Source: Anagrus nilaparvatae (taxonomy: Eukaryota > Arthropoda > Insecta > Hymenoptera > Mymaridae). From it: 64,000 bases of DNA. The DNA is taken from contig JAKSXM010000263.1 of the NCBI GenBank assembly GCA_022575985.1, positions 5,808,001 through 5,872,000 of the forward strand. The letters are read 5' to 3'. The first letter of the stretch is position 1. Each line of letters opens with the position of its first letter. A program made the translations under genes and the position numbers. A model generated the notes under the pieces. It did not search any database and was not told the origin of the DNA. It worked only from the letters and a program-made list of their open reading frames with translations. Below, piece after piece: positions 23,361 through 34,259 of the stretch.

Positions 23361-23685
23361 TGAAAAAACAATTATAATATTTAGGTGAAAACAACAATTT
23401 TACACCTTATCAAGATAGAAAAAGAGGGGAGAATTTTAAATAAAATTGCGCGTAAATGGTGGTGAAATGTTAAAAATTATCGTAATACAGAAAATATATT
23501 ATTGATTAAATTAATAGTATTTTTATAGAAATATTTTAAGTTTTGGGTTCTTGCGGTTTACCTTTTTTTTGTAGCTGTGAATATGTATCATTTCTGAGAA
23601 CAATCTTTTTTATGAACTTTAAAAAATATCCAAAATTTTGATCTCATTAAAAGCAAAATTGTGATTGGTATTATTGATATGAGTA

Positions 23686-24648
23686 CACGGAAAAAAATCC
23701 TAAGTTGTATTGACAAATAACTTTGTTGAAATATGCCAACAAAGTATTTGTTGAATTGTCATAGTTACTTAGTTGATTCAAACAGAGTGAAAATTTTGTT
23801 TAAAAAAAATTATTTTTTTATTTTTTTTTTATTTTTTTTTTTATTTTTTTTTTTTTTTAAATTAATTATTTTTTTTTGATAATTATTTTTTTTAATTTAT
23901 TTAGGCACTTATATATTTATTAATTTAAAATCTGTTTAAAAAAACCGAAGAAAAATTTTGACTCCTGCTGGTATTGAACCGGGGACCGTGGCTTCGAGCG
24001 TGGCTTCCAAAGGAGTGACATTATCCATTCTGCTAACATGACACTTCGATTTAATAAAAAAATTTTAAGTACTATATGTTACAGATAATAATTTTCGAAA
24101 TTATATGCATAGTAAATTATACATACCCAGCGAAATGCAAGTTAAAACTATCATAAATAATTTTTAGGAAATCCCATTTCTTTATTATAATAATAATGAA
24201 TAATAATATAAGCAAAAGTAAATTATGCATACCCGCAGTGAAATTTATATTTAAAAATAATACTTAAAACTATCATTAATAATTTTTAGGAAATTCCATT
24301 TCTTTATTGAATAATAATAAGAAGAGCATAAAAGGATAGAAAGAGAAAGAATTAATAAATATTTTAATATAAAAGAAAAAGCATTGACCTAACTATTAAA
24401 ATTATCATATTAATGTTGTAGGTTGTTGGTTTATCTAACACTATGTCGATTCAACACAGATTTAAGTGGTTAACTTAACAATTTTAATTTTGCTTGAATC
24501 AACAAAGTATTTGTTGGTCTAATGTTTTTATTTGACAATTCAACGTTTAATCTTTCCATTCAACAACTTAAAGAACTAATCGTATTTCAGCTACATGTAC
24601 ATTTCAGCTACGTAATGCGTTTAGTTTGTCTTATATTTTTTTTACGTG
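23686..24648 (-). mobile_element. TA-flanked MITE with tRNA-like sequence, copy 2 (963 bp)
   Basis: Inverted copy of 17056-18027, with CACGGAAAAAA ends and TA at 23684-23685 and 24649-24650. It interrupts the Penelope-like element. A tRNA-like block is at about 23965-24045 on the - strand. Confidence 0.78.
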
Positions 24649-24989
24649 TATATAAAACAGAGTTTATATTCTTTTTATTACGAGCTTTTTCATGTTATTT
24701 AATACGTTTTTTTAATTTTTTATTCGAATTGATCTATGTATACATATTCACAGTTTTGACATTTTATCTAATAAACAATATGACTTTTTGCAAAATTATT
24801 TAATTAATCTTTACCTAATCTGATTAAATGATGGAACCTATTAGTAGTTTTATTAATAACAGAAATATTTATATATTTAGATTATTTAGAAATATTTAGA
24901 TTTTTAAGACTATTTTTTATATCATTATTAAGTTACTTATGACAAGGTAAAATTAATTTGTTTTTCGGCATTTGGTTGTTACACTATGA

Positions 24990-26085
24990 AAAATATAGAG
25001 TATTGCCAAGCTATGCGAAGTTGGTGCAATCTAAGCGCGAAGGTAAATACGGCGAAGCGAATATTTACTTGAATCAATTTAAAAATTGACTTGACGGGAG
25101 ATCACGTGATTCAATTGAAAGCAAGCTTCTTTCAGCAAAATATTAACTTGTTACAAATAATGTAATTGTGCTAATTTAAGCTAATTCGTATTTGTTATAT
25201 GCAAATATAATATTGAAATAAATTCTATTGTGTCTTGGAATAATCTTATTTATATTCCTAAAGGTTATCTTATATATAAAAAAAATATAGTACAGGCCCG
25301 TAAATTAAATACAATATACACATGAGTATACTATTATATAGGTTATAATTTTTTTTTGGTTTATGGATGAATTGAGATCATTCAATATTGCTTTGACAAA
25401 ATTAATTATTTGTAAGTAAACAAATTACAGTGACTTTATTTTTAATGATAATTTTAATTAATAAGATAAATTTAAAGAAGCAATTTAAATATTTATAATT
25501 AAAGTTTTAGCTGGACAAATTAAAAAAAGTATTCTATATTTCTAAAATAATACAATTGATTGATTTATAGGCAATCAAAAAATATTATTAATAACTTATT
25601 CAAATTAAGATTAATATTAGTTAAACCTGTTTTTATAAATTTTTTTTAAACAAAAAGATTAAATATATATTTAAGTTGTTACACCTTATAAATAATACCT
25701 AATTAAGTATTATTACTACTTATCTTCCAAAAAAAAATTAATAAACAAATAATTTTAAGCTTTCTAAAATAGATTTTATAATGGAAATCTGACATGCTGG
25801 AGTTTCGGAGAATTCCTGGTTAGCTATATTTTAATTTTATGAAATTAAAAGTATTTTTTCTTCAAATTTATTTCTTTTTCTTACATAATTATAAATGTTT
25901 TTGATAAAAATAAAGCATGAAAAACTATGTGAACTGTGTTGAATGCTTCGGTTTTTTATTTGGATTTGTTTAAGTCATACGGATGTGTTATATTGAATAC
26001 TACAGTAAAGTTTTAAAAATTTATAGATGATATTAGAATAAATTAATGTTTAATAATATTATTTTCCTGGTCAAATTGAGTCATG
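24990..26085. other. Intronic sequence, nothing recognised
   Basis: AT-rich. At 25005-25070 there is a short GC-richer stretch with repeated gcgaag words. I see no gene or clear repeat. Confidence 0.4.
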
Positions 26086-26089
26086 TTGA

Positions 26090-27060
26090 ATTCATTAAAA
26101 AATAATATAATTCCAGATGAACATGAAATAGCTTCCTTAGACGTAGTCGCAATGTTTCCCAGCATTTTCTCACAACCTAGTTTTAGAAGCTTTGGACAAA
26201 AATTAGTAACGTTTAGAAAATAAAATACCATTAACGAAACTAGAATTTTTAAATGGTATGAATTTTCTTTTAAATTCAACTTTTATACAGTGCAACAATA
26301 AGTTTAATAGACAGAAAAAATGCCTTCCTATGGGCTTTTGCTCTTGTATCTAGTTTTGGATCATTTAGAAAAAGTTTCTTTAAGTAAATTAATAAGTAGC
26401 CTTGTCTTAAACCATGATAATAATTTTTTCTCATCTCCCCCAAAAGAATGAAAATAACCTGATATTTTTTATAAACGTTATGTTGATGACATTTTTCAAA
26501 GATATTAAAAAAATTACTGACACTCTCAATAAGTATAATCCTAACATAAAATTCGTTATAGAACAAGAAGATAAACAAAATAATAGTATCAATTTTTTAG
26601 ATGTCACAGTATTTAGAAACAGTAATTCTTATGCTTTTACTAATTGTCATAGAAAAACCACTTGCTCAGGTATATACCTTAATTTCCTCTCTCACCATGC
26701 TATTAAACAAAAAATCGCAATAGTTTACAATTTAACAGATACATAATTGCATTATTTTGGCTGACAAGAAATTTCATCGTTCTAATATCTTAACCAGAAA
26801 AAAATTATTATTATCTAATAATTATCCGTTCAAATTTATTAACAAATATATCAAAAAGAGATTAATATTTTTAAACAATAAAAGAGCAAATGATTCGGAA
26901 ACCCAAAATAAAAATAACAACTAACTGCCGAAAAACAAATTAATTTTACCTTCTCATAAGTACCTTATCATAATATAAAAAATAGTCTTAAGAGTACTGC
27001 CTGGATGCTATTTTGGTGCGCTTAAGCGAATCAGAGCACTATAATTTTTCTCACCGTCCC
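26090..27060 (+). pseudogene. Penelope-like reverse transcriptase remnant
   Basis: On the + strand, 26112-26171 encodes PDEHEIASLDVVAMFPSI, and the core FYKRYVDDIF is at 26467-26496 (active-site YVDD at 26479-26490). Downstream are NNSINFLDVTVFRNS, HRKTTCSGIYLNF, a SNNYPFKFI segment and VPYHNIKNSLK. These are the RT palm and thumb of a Penelope-like element in correct order but in several frames with stops. Its 3' end overlaps the inverted relic at 24905-24990 by about 80 bp, so the two copies belong to related elements in opposite orientation. Confidence 0.75.
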
Positions 27061-27189
27061 ATTAGCTTAATTTTAATTTAAATAAAAAAATAAAATTATA
27101 AAAATGATCCATATAAAATTCTGCAAATTGGATAACTCTCCCTTTTCACGGAAAATTTTCCTAAAGTAGTAATAAATAAGTGCAGCAGT

Positions 27190-27985
27190 AAAAGACCAGC
27201 GGCAGTGGGCAGAGAATAAATAAAGGAAAAGAAAAATCCACATACAAAGAAAGGGAAAGGTAAATCTCCTGCTTCTGAAGCGGCAAATAAGGCAGGAGGA
27301 AGAAACACAAGAACCGACGCATAAGGATCCCTAAGCTTAAGGAGGCTCTATCAGTAAAGCCCCCCGAAGGGAAGTCTAATGCGATTGCCCTGCTAAAGAT
27401 CAATAGAGGTGTCCAACTATTCGGGGACGGAAGTTCACCGAATCCAGGAGACCCAGGATGGCAGCGTTCAAATAGAGCTAAGCCCGACGAAACACCGGCA
27501 AAAGCTATTATACGCTGTCAAGATGGTCGCAGATCCAGAAAGTACACTCAAGGAACTGATTCTCCACTTAACCGTAGGTATCAGAGGCCTTGACGGTACT
27601 ACTGGCACCGACGAAGTGAGGCTGGTGGTCAAGGTGGCAACCAAGCTGCAAAACGATGGCGACATAAAAGTCGCTATCTTGAAGGCTAAGGGTACTAAAG
27701 CAAATATGGCGGTCCTAGGGCTGATAGAAGCCGCCGCGCCGCATTAAAATTGACCAATAAAGGCCGGCAGAATAATGATATTCTAACTGGCAATTGCGAC
27801 TAAGAGCCGAGGTTATACGGTGCTTCAAGAGTCTTGGTTTCGGGCAAACCAGTGGTTGTATAAGAGAAAGGACCGAAAGTAGGCGTATTTTAAATGTGGC
27901 GGTCAAGGTCACAAGTCAGGAAATGACCTGTGGGGAAAAACTGACAAGGCCAAGAACGACCACCTTCCAGGATGCGAAGTATGTA
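27190..27985 (+). pseudogene. LINE ORF1 (gag-like) remnant
   Basis: An open stretch at 27409-27747 encodes a charged segment ending in GLIEAAAPH. It is followed in another frame by decayed CCHC knuckles around RCFKSLGFGQTSG (about 27810-27850) and KCGGQGHKS (about 27892-27918). R1-clade ORF1 proteins have this layout, with RNA-binding knuckles at the C-terminus. Frame changes and stops make it nonfunctional. Confidence 0.65.
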
Positions 27986-27989
27986 AGCG

Positions 27990-30149
27990 TTATCGGCACT
28001 TACGGCAAGGAAGATAAAGTGTCATCGGTAATGTTCGGAGTACTACAAGGGAATATGAACGGGACCATTCTTGTCGACCTTTTTTTTGATCAGCTCTTGT
28101 GCGAGATAGACACCAGCTTCGTCTTGTTATCCGAGCCGTTTCGCAATAGGAACCGGAATTTCTGGTTCACCAATGATACAGGCCAGTACGCTATATGGCT
28201 ACGAGGTTGTTAATGTTCCGACATGAAAAAGGCAACTGCTATGTCTGGGCAAAGTGCGGTGATACAACCTTCATTAGTTATTTGTCACCGAATGACACTA
28301 TTGAGGTGTTTACCGCAAAGCTGGCCTCGTTGGAGGAAACGATAATTGAAATGAACTCTGGCAATATCATATTTGCCGGGGACTTAAATGCCGAGGCCAT
28401 GGAATGGGGAACGCCAACCACGAACCGTAGGGGAACGTTAATCCTAGAGATGGCGGCTTGTACCGATCTGGTAGTCATGAACTCTGGAAACAATCCAACC
28501 TACATAAGGCCAGGCTTTGGTGAGTCGGTCTTCGACGCCACTTTTGCCTCGTCAGGGTTGGCAGGAAGAGTGGGCGATTGGAAGGTGATGGCAGTGACCA
28601 TAATTACATCAACTTTCAAGTACGTGATAGGTCAGTTAATCGGCCTTCGTACAAATACCGCCCACTAGGCTGGAATGTGTGAAAGATGTACGAGGACAGT
28701 TTTGTGGAATATCTTCGTAAAGAGTCCTCGTTTATCCCAGCCTGGCATGAAGGATCAACCAGCTCGGGAGAGACAGAAACTTTTGTCAAGAAAGTAACTG
28801 CTCTTCTGAGGAGAGCTTGCGATGCCTCTATGCCGCGTTAACGGCACTGGAAGGGGAGAAAGAGCGTGCACTGGTAGAATGAGAAAATTGCGGAGCTTAA
28901 GCAGGTTTGTCACAGGGTACGCAGCAGACGGAAGAGAGCGCATAGCTGCCCAGAGCTGGCTACACGCTCTAAAGAATACAAGGAAGCCAAGCATAGGCTA
29001 GCAAATGCCATCAGCCTCAGAAAGGTGCGCTGTCTTCGGTCGCTGAGAGATGTTATCAACAGCGATCCGTGGGGCCTCGGCTGTAAGATTGTCATGGGCA
29101 AACTTAAGTCCGCGACTGACAACACGATGAATGAAGCAGCGACCAAAAGAATAGTGGATGCTCTCTTTCCGGATCATCCAAACCAACAACACTTGCCTTC
29201 GGATCCTCTATTTAGTTAGTCGGAAATACTTCAGGCAATCAGACCAAAGAAAAATTGGAAAGCGCAAGGACCAGACGGAATACCCGCGGTTGCCCTTAAT
29301 GCGGCTGCAAAGGTAATTCCTGGTCTCCTCCTTGGCATGTTTAATGCGTAATTGGTGGCAGGTGCGTTTCCGAAGGACTGGAAAGTGACCCGCCTGGCTC
29401 TAATAAACAAGGGAAAGGGCGAATCAGGATCTCTATTATCTTACAGACCATATTGTATTTTAAAAACCTTTGGCATATAGATAAACAGCATGGTAACAGG
29501 AAGACTGCGTTGGTCAATTAAGGAAGCGGGTGACCTCAGCGATGACCAACACGGGTTTCGTGAGGGGCGTTCCACGATCGGTGCCATCAAGCAGGTCGTA
29601 AACGTGGATATGAGGGCCAGACGAGTGCGGTCGAATATTAAACCGATTGTCCTGCTTGTCACGTTTTATATGAAAAACGCATTCAACTCGGCTAAGTGGG
29701 ACGATATGCTGCACTTCCTCTAGCAGGTATTCAGCGTTGCGGATTATCTGAGAAATATACTTAGAGATTACCTCCGGGAACGATACCTGTGCTGGGACAT
29801 GTTCGATAGCAAAACAAGTAAAGTATTCAGCGCAGGGCTCAGTTTTGGGCCCTGATCTGTGCAATGCCTTTTACGACAGCTTGCTGAGGAGAATGCTCCA
29901 TAATCGGTATGTGGATAATGTCGCTCTAACTATATCAGCTCGAAAGACAGAGGACCAGCAGAACACTGAGGCCATGAACCTTATCAATGTCGGATCACGG
30001 ACTCAGACTGGCAGTCCAGAATACGGAGATTGTCCTTCTGAACCGGAGAAGGGTTGATACCATATTCGGCGCCAGCTTTGACGACGGAGGTAATTTGCTT
30101 ATGATCCAGACCAAACCATCGGTAAAATATTTGGGGGTCTTTCTTGCAA
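27990..30149 (+). pseudogene. LINE ORF2 remnant: AP-type endonuclease and partial RT
   Basis: The endonuclease domain is visible at 28195-28668 (NIIFAGDLNAEAMEWG, RGTLILEMA, FDATFASSG), the apurinic-type endonuclease that nicks the target. The RT follows with WKVTRLALI, DDQHGFREGRSTIGAI (about 29540-29590), a decayed YADD region near 29910 and KYLGVFL at 30130. At least five frame changes are evident. It ends before the thumb and the C-terminal zinc site seen in the younger copy. Confidence 0.8.
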
Positions 30150-30260
30150 ATAGCCCAACGTGTGTTGGATTTGCATTGATTGAATTTATGTTTTCCAAGA
30201 CAGCTGGGCAAAGATTTAACATATTCATACCTTTGAGCAGGAGTCATATTTTCATAAGTA
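30150..30260 (-). pseudogene. Possible BEL/Pao gag zinc-knuckle fragment
   Basis: On the - strand a short open piece reads TPAQRYEYVKSLPSCLGKHK followed by FNQCKSNTRW. This resembles the region before and within the Gag zinc knuckle of BEL/Pao elements. It abuts the LINE at 30149/30150. Only about 110 bp remain. Confidence 0.35.
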
Positions 30261-31976
30261 TTAATACCTTACATCATAAAAAAAACTTAATAAAAAAATG
30301 TTTTATTATTTGGTTCTCGGGCGCTACGCGGTACTTTAAAATTTAAGAAAATTTTTTATAAATAATAATTTTTTGTTTTTAATTTTATGAAGCTATTTCT
30401 CATTTGCAGCTGCTTAAACGAAAAAAAAAATCCGTTTTTGGTAACCGAATTTTTCCGGTTGAGGCAGCCACAATTTTCCCGTTACCCGCAACCAAATTTT
30501 TTTGAATAGTATTTAACAATTAAAAATATATTCTATTTCAATATCAAATTCTATTTTTGTCAAACAAATTTTTCATAACTTACAAAATATGCAACAATAG
30601 CTCGATTCTGGAATATTCCGCTGGCCCGTGCCGCGTGCCAAAAAACTTGTAACTTAATATTAATTTTATATAATTTAATTAAATACTCTTAAAATTCATT
30701 TAAATACTTTACTAATAGTTATAAACAAATTTTATAATTATAAATAAACTAAAACGTTTTTCACTCTTTGCCCCGAACTCTAAGCTATATACATCCAACG
30801 TTTCTTGCTGCGAAATAAAAACTAAAGAGAGTAATATAAAAAATATACACTAAACCAATCCCAATGAATTTGGTTTCAATTAATATCGAAATTCTGGTAT
30901 AAGCACCGAAAAATTTATCAAACACCAAACAATTCAGTGTAAAAACTAATAAGTCAATCTAATACCGATTGTTTCAGTGTTTTTATCAAATTTTTGGTGT
31001 AAAGGCTGAATTTTTGAGTATTAATACCAGAATCTTAGTGTAAACACCTAACAGTTTCTAATAAACACTAAAAATTTGGTATTAACGCCCAGTTTTCGGT
31101 ATTAACACCAAAATCTAGGGTGCATTTTTGATGTGGCTAAAAGAGATTTATTTTTTATAATTTTTGTGCAAATATATTCATATTAGAGTTATCTACAGAG
31201 GCGTGTCGCCTCGGGACACAAGTTTGAACGACATCTAGATATACGAGAATTTTCTCTTCCGTTTCACAGACTGGCACTCTAATGTTGTCTTTTAAGAAAA
31301 AGTTTATCATTCGAAAAGTTTGAGAGATTTGATTCGACCAGCGGCGGTAATTTTAAAAAAATTATATACATACTTAAGGTAACTGCCTAGGAGAAATATA
31401 CGAATAAAGAGACAATAATAATAATAACAAATAATAGTAGGAAGGGATATTATGGCTTTATATTGAAAAAAACCCAATTTGACTGTGTAATAATGTATAT
31501 CTTTAACTCGATATTTAATAAAATTAATGAGATCTTGATTCCTTAAATATGTTCTTATATTGATCAATAAAACCCATTTTTTTAATTAGAATTTTTGAAA
31601 TACGGAGAACGATAAAGCCAATCATTCATATAAATATTTTTTTTTTTTTTTAATTAAATTTCTCTATGGGCGCCGTTTGAATGTTAATGATAAAAACGAT
31701 AATAATGAAAATATTTACTTTGCATTTTTCTTTTTAAGGACCAAATATTATATACTTACCCTGATGACTGTACGATAATGTTGTTAAATAAATAAAATTT
31801 TCGTTATAAACAAATCATTCAAGTCTAAAATAAATTGAATAATTATATTCTACGATATTAATTTTATATGTTCAAAAGTATCAAAAACTGTAGTCACAAA
31901 ATTCTAAAATTTGTTATTATAAAATGTCCCATAAGAATCACGTTTATAAGATACTAGAAAAAACAACATTATTTAC
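30260..31976. other. Intronic sequence with degenerate short repeats
   Basis: At about 30885-31125 the words (g)gtattaacacc, ttttggtgtaaa and their complements recur many times in both orientations, giving a degenerate repeat array. The rest shows nothing recognisable. Confidence 0.45.
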
Positions 31977-32109
31977 ATATTTAATTTAATGACTCTATCG
32001 CTCATAATTTATAAGAATATTAGTTTGACGAATTATCTATTATATTATTATATGACGTCAAACTAATATTCTTATAAATTATGAGCGATAGAGTCATTAA
32101 ATTAAATAT
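31977..32109. repeat. Perfect 54-bp inverted repeat with a 25-nt loop
   Basis: 31977-32030 and 32056-32109 are exact reverse complements by my base-by-base check. The inner 12 bases of each arm (attagtttgacg) repeat the terminus of a larger element whose other end is at 32496-32515. Confidence 0.92.
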
Positions 32110-32515
32110 TCAAAATGGTTGTTGACCAAGAATCAACCTATAATTTCAAGAAAAAAGTCTTTCTGGATATCGAATGTCATACCTTCCTGTAGCTCAGTGT
32201 TAGAGCGTCAGACTAGTAATCTGAAGGTCGTGGCTTCGAATCCACCAGGAGGGATTTTTTTCTTGAAATTTTCCTGCCTTTTTCTGCCTTTTTTAGGCAA
32301 AAAATATTATTTCTAACAACTCTATGTTTTTAAAAAATTAATTTCGATGAAATTGAATTTAAAAAAAAAAAAAATTATTAATAAAAATTATTTAAAACTG
32401 CTTGATACGTTAAAATAAAAAAAGTGATTGCAGATGGCATCCACGTATCATGTCGAGTTTAATAAACTATAGATTTATTAATTAGCTCTCTGGTCGATAA
32501 ATTCGTCAAACTAAT
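32019..32515. mobile_element. Small TIR element enclosing a tRNA-like sequence
   Basis: The left end attagtttgacgaattatc (32019-32037) is the inverted match of gataaattcgtcaaactaat (32496-32515). Similar words aacattatttaca flank both sides (about 31965 and 32515), possibly a target duplication. Confidence 0.5.
32183..32253 (+). tRNA. tRNA-Thr(AGT)-like sequence
   Basis: The 7-bp acceptor (CTTCCTG with CAGGAGG) pairs with one wobble. The D-arm is agctcagtgttagagc and the anticodon stem TCAGA/TCTGA has loop CTAGTAA, giving anticodon AGT at 32215-32217. The T-loop has one base more than normal. A T-run at 32255-32261 would serve as a pol III terminator. Flanking sequences (32139-32153 and about 32256-32270) are inverted repeats of each other. 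It could be a variant tRNA gene or a mobile tRNA-derived unit; function is uncertain. Confidence 0.55.
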
Positions 32516-32912
32516 AACATTATTTACAATTATTTAACAAGTATTCATTTTAGGATCTTTAATTTTTAAATATTTATTTTTTAATATGACTTCTTGTTAT
32601 ATACCAATTTTTATTAAATTCTGTATAAAAAGTAGTTATTATCCTTAACCTGAAAAAACTAAAGTGGTACGATTTGGCCACGCTGGTGGTAATCGGTTAA
32701 ATTCATTTTTTTTGATAAATTAATTTATAGCAAAATTTTACTATAAAAGTAATCCTAAACTATGGTATTCAAAATGGTCATTGTCGCACGCCCTTTTTAT
32801 TAAAGGCGATAATTTTACAGATTAAAAAAATATTTATTAAATAAAAAAATTAAATTGAATTAGCAGAAGTAAAAAAAATTGTGCTATTTATTTTAAATGT
32901 GAATGTGCTTAA

Positions 32913-33339
32913 GGTAGGACCCTCGTGATACTTTTACAGAACAAATTTTGATAATATTTAGTAAAAATATATTTTATTATTATGTAAACTCATAGCCAAA
33001 ATTTTAAAACTCCTAGATGTTTATTTACAGAAATATAAACAAAAACATTTTAAAATCTCTAATGGCGAATACGCGCGAGGAAGCAAGAGGTCCGAAAATT
33101 GTGAGAAATAAAGATATCTTTTTTCCAAACAAAAAAATTTACAGAACAGATTTTAATAATATTTGGTAAAAATATAATTTATATTCATAAAACATCATAG
33201 AAAAAATTTCAGAGCTCCTAGATGTTTATTTACAGAAATATAAACAAAAACATTTTGGAGTTTCTTATACAAAACTCGCGAGAGGGAGAAAGAGGTCCGA
33301 AAAGAAATATACTCTGTTTCAGTCCACGAGGGTCCCACG
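32913..33339. mobile_element. TTAA-flanked MITE with an internal direct duplication
   Basis: Ends GGTAGGACCCTCGTG and CACGAGGGTCCCACG are imperfect inverted repeats between TTAA at 32909-32912 and 33340-33343. Inside, two copies of a unit of about 180-200 bp (32937-33110 and 33138-33300) share ctcctagatgtttatttaca. Confidence 0.7.
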
Positions 33340-33349
33340 TTAAATATAT

Positions 33350-33674
33350 GTTACGCCCGAAACGAGGTAACGGCCGGTTCCGCGGAATCGGACAGTAAAC
33401 CGGCCGGTTCCACGGAATGGGACATCAAACCGGCCGGTTCCGCGGAACGGGGCATCAAATTAAATAAATTAATACATTGAAAATAAGAATCATTTCTAAG
33501 AAAAAAAATTTTTGTTTAATTTCTTTTACATTTAAAATACATTTTTAAATGATACTGATTAATTATAAGATAAAAAATTTGTTTGACTTAGCAAATTTTA
33601 TTCATAATTTCATTAAACCGGCTGATGAATGCCCCGTTCCGCGGAACCGGCCGTTACCTCGTTTCGGGCGTAAC
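33350..33674. mobile_element. GC-rich 325-bp TIR element with a short tandem array
   Basis: Terminal repeats of about 40 bp begin GTTACGCCCGAAACGAGG and are flanked by atatat on both sides, consistent with a TA target. Directly inside the left end, the unit accggccggttccgcggaa recurs three times. GC is far above the surroundings. Confidence 0.75.
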
Positions 33675-34259
33675 ATATATAAATTTTCTAATGAATTATA
33701 GATTTTAGTTTTAAAAATTTTTTACTTAAAAATTATTTTTAATTTAGACTTGTAATAATGTTTTTATTAATATGCATTTTTAATTTTTAATTATTAAAAT
33801 TAAAGAATATAATATCGACTTCTGTGTAATTAAACGCTATTTTTATTCATTTTAAAATTATTGACCAATTCGTTTAAAAAAATTGAAGATTTCTGACCAA
33901 CGGGTGCGGGGCTCAACCATTTCATGAAATGGCCAATTATACGTTTGCGGTGTAACATATATACAATCGGTTTGAAAAAGATGCAAACTTCAAGTTTTTT
34001 GTTAATAACTTCGCCAAAAATAAAGATAATTTAATAGAATAAAATTTTTCTAAAAATTTAATTATATTTTTATTAGAATCTCAAATGATTTAAACGCAAA
34101 TATTTTAGAAGCAATTTTATTGCAAAAAGAAAAAAAAACGTGAATTTTAAGAATATTTTTTTACTCTTTGACTTTAGGCCCAAAAAAAAGCGTTAAAGGA
34201 ATCATTTGTTTTTGACCAAAATTTAACCAGTGAGAAACACACCTTTTTTGTGCACGATA

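Larger units (their letters stand above)
23290..24990 (-). mobile_element. Penelope-like element, 3' part with GIY-YIG endonuclease relic, split by a MITE
   Basis: On the - strand, 24990-24660 encodes a decayed segment with RFHHLIRLGK and IKCQNCEYVYID, which matches the GIY-YIG endonuclease of Penelope-like elements in a frame with several stops. The TA MITE (23686-24648) interrupts it. Beyond the MITE, the - strand at 23690-23400 continues with NHNFAFNEIKILDI and KRLFSEMIHI, the typical C-terminal tail. A hammerhead-like motif follows. The copy is 5'-truncated and broken by stops and frameshifts. Confidence 0.7.
27150..30149 (+). mobile_element. Decayed R1-like LINE (same family as 41729-43718)
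   Basis: The element runs from a GC-richer ORF1 start to an abrupt end in the RT domain at 30149, where unrelated sequence begins. The RT portion matches the younger copy codon by codon (SDDQHGFREGRST, KYLGVFL), but with stops, frameshifts and substitutions. GC content is far above the surrounding DNA, as in the younger copy. The 3' part is missing. Confidence 0.85.
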
